Assembly: GCF_000524195.1 (NCBI RefSeq)
Contig: NW_020170537.1
Span: 63,974 to 127,973, forward strand
Origin: Echinococcus granulosus
Taxonomy: Eukaryota; Platyhelminthes; Cestoda; Cyclophyllidea; Taeniidae
Length of the DNA stretch: 64,000 nt
Reading direction: 5' to 3'
Shown: in pieces, positions 62,501-64,000 of the stretch
Layout of the letters: each line of letters opens with the position of its first letter
How positions within the stretch are numbered: position 1 is the stretch's first letter
Position numbers and translations under genes: made by a program
The notes under the pieces: generated by a model
The model's database searches: none
Told to the model about the DNA's origin: nothing
What the model saw: only the letters and a program-made list of their open reading frames with translations

Positions 62501-64000
62501 ACCATATTTCTAGTTTAAGTACAATGCTACCAAACTAGACATATTTGTCAAACTTGTCATCTTTTCTATGCAAAATAAAGTCCCCAAATATTCGTTAACC
62601 TTTTACTTTAGCTTGAGGACAAAGTGGCCGAATACGAAACTGAAAATAAAATCTTACGCGAATCCAATGAACAAATTTTAAAAAGGTATGCTTGCTCTCC
62701 AAGCCTCTATATTATTCTTTCTTCTGATAACCACTCCACTCACCCATTCATTTTTCCATCCTGGATATGTCCATCTCTTTCGGACTCAACTATTCATTCC
62801 GGTTCCAGCCCTTCCCTCTCAACCTTGCCATGTCTATCGCTCTCTCATCTATCCGTCCATTCGAGTATCAAACCTTCAAGATCTATCCATCACAAACCCA
62901 TCCATCTCGGGTACACAAACACATATTCATGCACAGTCCAGTCCCTTTTTGATCCTCATCCATCCTCTTAAAAGCTCTTTGGCAAGAGGATCCGACCTCC
63001 AAACGGTAGATTTATTGCTAGAAAAACTGCAGCATCTGGAGCGCAAGATGTCCGCATCGCGTGGTGATCGGGAGAAGCAGTACGAAGAGATGCGTCGTAT
63101 CCACAGCTCCCTGCAGACGCGAGCACAGAGTGCAGAGACGCGAATCGAAGCACTCTCCCGACGTCTGGAGGACAGTCAGCCTTCTCGGAATTTGCAGGAG
63201 CTGTGTGAGGTAAGAGGGGGCACCGATTCTGCCATCCTTTCAATGGTTCACTACCCTGTCCTTATTTTGGTAAATAATCAAACATCCAGTGGAAATTTAT
63301 TTAGTTTTGATATCCTTACTTTTTTGTAAATCATCTATTCATTCCTGGCCTTTTATTTAAAATTTAGTCAATTCTCTAAGCCCTGACTGGCTAATTTTAC
63401 AAATTCCGTTTGCCCAAGTAATCATATTTTATTCCGTGAACTTGGTTGTGGTGGAGAAAACTAACGCTGCCAGTGATTCTGCCTTCTATCTAAGTGACAG
63501 AATACTCTTGGATACTTATTGTCTTGGATAGAGATATGCATGGCTAAATATGGTCAGCTATAAAGAAAATTTCATTCGCCTTAAACGTCCCGATCCACCG
63601 TCTTGAGCACGGACACACTCACCGTGGATATGTACATGAGTGCGGTCCGATGTCATTGGGCCATATTATTTAAAATCAAACCGTTCTATCTACTTATCAG
63701 TTCATCTGAAACCTCCCCATCCGTATACCCGTCAAGAATTCATCCACTCATCGTAAATCATTTACACATCCATCCAGCTGTCTCAGATCCATTCATTCAT
63801 CAACCCGTACTGAATTTACGCAACCACCTCTTACTCAATCTATGCTTGCTTTCATTAATGCAGTCTTCCTTTATTACTCTCTAGATTAGTTAACCTTTCT
63901 ATTCATTTCTATCTCGTTTCACGCCTGGCCAGTTTTCTATTTGCAGAATCGACTCCACCCAGTATCTATCAAACCACCTTCAAGCAATTTGCCCATTCGT
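59426..64000 (+). CDS. RPGRIP1L: RPGRIP1L-like ciliary transition-zone protein, N-terminal part
   Basis: Eight exons join in phase to 332 codons and run off the right edge: 59426-59553, 59595-59694, 59894-59970, 60224-60358, 60447-60651, 62612-62685, 62987-63209 and 63947-64000. RPGRIP1L organises the gate at the base of cilia. Evidence by alignment from memory of the vertebrate protein: KDELEDAYLRLYDEN against REELEDRFLRLHDEN; TKIMRIAADNKKF against TKLIRLVNDKKRY; NIEMIRLKRQLAEK against NVEMIKLHKQLVEK. The rest is continuous coiled coil, as in the family. C2 domains would lie beyond the window. ATG 59426 is preceded by an in-frame TAG at 59411 and an acceptor-like TTGCGCAG ending at 59404. 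The N-terminal extension before the first helix is shorter than in vertebrates. The last exon is the least certain. Confidence 0.85.
59595..59694 (+). CDS. RPGRIP1L: RPGRIP1L exon 2, after a 41-bp intron
   Basis: The acceptor AAGGCTTAG ends at 59594. It encodes TKIMRIAADNKKFSDVYAKA and ends HTKK before GTACGA. The intron before it is only 41 bp (59554-59594). Confidence 0.85.
59894..59970 (+). CDS. RPGRIP1L: RPGRIP1L exon 3
   Basis: The acceptor TTTCCAAG ends at 59893. It encodes DEEPPLDKSTPLLRKIKRQN and VQNAA, leaving two bases before donor GTTAGT. That is the only donor of the right phase to join exon 4. Confidence 0.7.
60224..60358 (+). CDS. RPGRIP1L: RPGRIP1L exon 4, coiled coil
   Basis: The acceptor TTTTCTTAG ends at 60223. 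It encodes EKAIKQLNNQNIQMKSRIKE and more heptads, to EDAFKQ plus AG of an Arg codon. The donor is GTATTT. Confidence 0.85.
60447..60651 (+). CDS. RPGRIP1L: RPGRIP1L exon 5, coiled coil
   Basis: The acceptor GGATTTAG ends at 60446. It completes Arg, then DTFAENIEMIRLKRQLAEKE and KEIEHLTTQVASTREQLN, ending ELQIKLHF before GTAAGT. It is the best single match to vertebrate RPGRIP1L. Confidence 0.88.
60755..61905 (+). repeat. Copy A of a 1.15-kb inverted duplicated element
   Basis: The partner of the 51315-52450 copy, lying wholly inside the 1.96-kb RPGRIP1L intron 5. It contains the conserved core at about 61100-61230, an ATCT tandem tract at 61270-61322 and a hairpin at 61766-61787. No protein of a known transposon was recognised. 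Its open frame GPYLWRDPSHV.LSGSKWSD is shared with the other copy (APYLWRDPSHV.SSGSEWSD). Confidence 0.75.
61270..61322 (+). repeat. (ATCT)n tandem tract
   Basis: ATCT/ATCC units inside copy A of the inverted element. The other copy has the equivalent GATAGATGGATAGGTAG tract at the same relative place, so the microsatellite is part of the element. Confidence 0.85.
62612..62685 (+). CDS. RPGRIP1L: RPGRIP1L exon 6
   Basis: The acceptor TTTACTTTAG ends at 62611. It encodes LEDKVAEYETENKILRESNE and QILK plus AG of an Arg codon, then donor GTATGC. It aligns with [20 protein letters not shown] of the vertebrate protein. Confidence 0.85.
62740..62960 (+). repeat. Degenerate CCATC/TCATT tract in RPGRIP1L intron 6
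   Basis: Imperfect CATCCATC, CATTC and TCTATCC units fill most of this 301-bp intron. The same vocabulary is seen at 3549-3770 and 63700-63880. Open frames through it are repeat artefacts. Confidence 0.7.
62987..63209 (+). CDS. RPGRIP1L: RPGRIP1L exon 7, coiled coil
   Basis: The acceptor CTTTGGCAAG ends at 62986. It encodes GSDLQTVDLLLEKLQHLERK, a long charged helix and LQELCE before GTAAGA. GC content is higher than in the other exons. Confidence 0.85.
63700..63880 (+). repeat. Degenerate TCCATC tract in RPGRIP1L intron 7
   Basis: A pyrimidine-rich run with CCATCC, TCATCC and TTCATTCATC units, less regular than the tract in the previous intron. Confidence 0.6.
63947..64000 (+). CDS. RPGRIP1L: RPGRIP1L exon 8, cut by window edge
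   Basis: The acceptor TTCTATTTGCAG ends at 63946 and the frame is open in the required phase: NRLHPVSIKPPSSNLPIR to the window end. It is tentative, because this segment does not resemble a known part of the family. Confidence 0.5.

Noticed and set aside
1..64000. tRNA, rRNA, CRISPR array, full-length retrotransposon or DNA transposon
   Set aside because: Looked for conserved tRNA box patterns, direct-repeat/spacer arrays, reverse transcriptase and transposase motifs; none was seen.

Overview
This is eukaryotic DNA, most likely from a flatworm and plausibly a tapeworm. The genes are split by GT..AG introns ranging from 41 bp to 6.9 kb. Coding exons carry long Gly, Ala, Ser, Pro and His runs, and intergenic DNA is AT-rich with short tandem repeats. 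The assignment to flatworm/cestode is inference from intron style and protein composition, not from a species marker. No operons, tRNA or rRNA genes, CRISPR arrays or prokaryotic signals were seen.

Four genes could be reconstructed exon by exon with matching splice phases. (1) 1.5-11.1 kb, plus strand: the 3' end of a PDZRN3/4 (LNX-family) gene whose upstream exons lie off the left edge. It keeps the family's EWVVK..DGTRYI.RRPVR block, an EER.SGM..DDD block and a C-terminal TTV PDZ ligand. (2) 19.0-20.5 kb, minus strand: a two-exon C/EBP-type bZIP factor of about 200 residues with three CCAAT boxes just upstream. (3) 23.9-33.4 kb, plus strand: a complete three-exon FOXO gene of 748 residues. 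The forkhead domain is interrupted at the classical FOXO intron site and two Akt/14-3-3 motifs are intact. (4) 59.4 kb to the right edge, plus strand: the N-terminal coiled-coil part of RPGRIP1L, a ciliary transition-zone protein, in eight exons, continuing beyond the window.

Between these genes, 11.1-19.0 kb and 33.5-59.4 kb hold no gene I can name. They contain several unexplained open frames (13,985-14,314; 24,949-25,590 antisense in a FOXO intron; 38,063-38,509 on both strands; 57,518-57,829), short tandem repeats, CpG-rich and alternating purine-pyrimidine patches, and TAAT-rich stretches. The most striking unexplained structure is a roughly 1.15-kb element present twice in opposite orientation (about 51.3-52.45 kb and 60.75-61.9 kb, the latter inside an RPGRIP1L intron). 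It has a gap-free core of about 125 bp and a hairpin-forming segment.

Functionally the genes are separate: a PDZ/ubiquitin-ligase scaffold, two transcription factors linked to growth and metabolism (FOXO is the insulin/Akt effector), and a cilium component. Apparent regulatory content clusters around FOXO: forkhead-type motifs upstream of its first coding exon, and five CACGTG boxes inside a CpG-rich part of its large intron.
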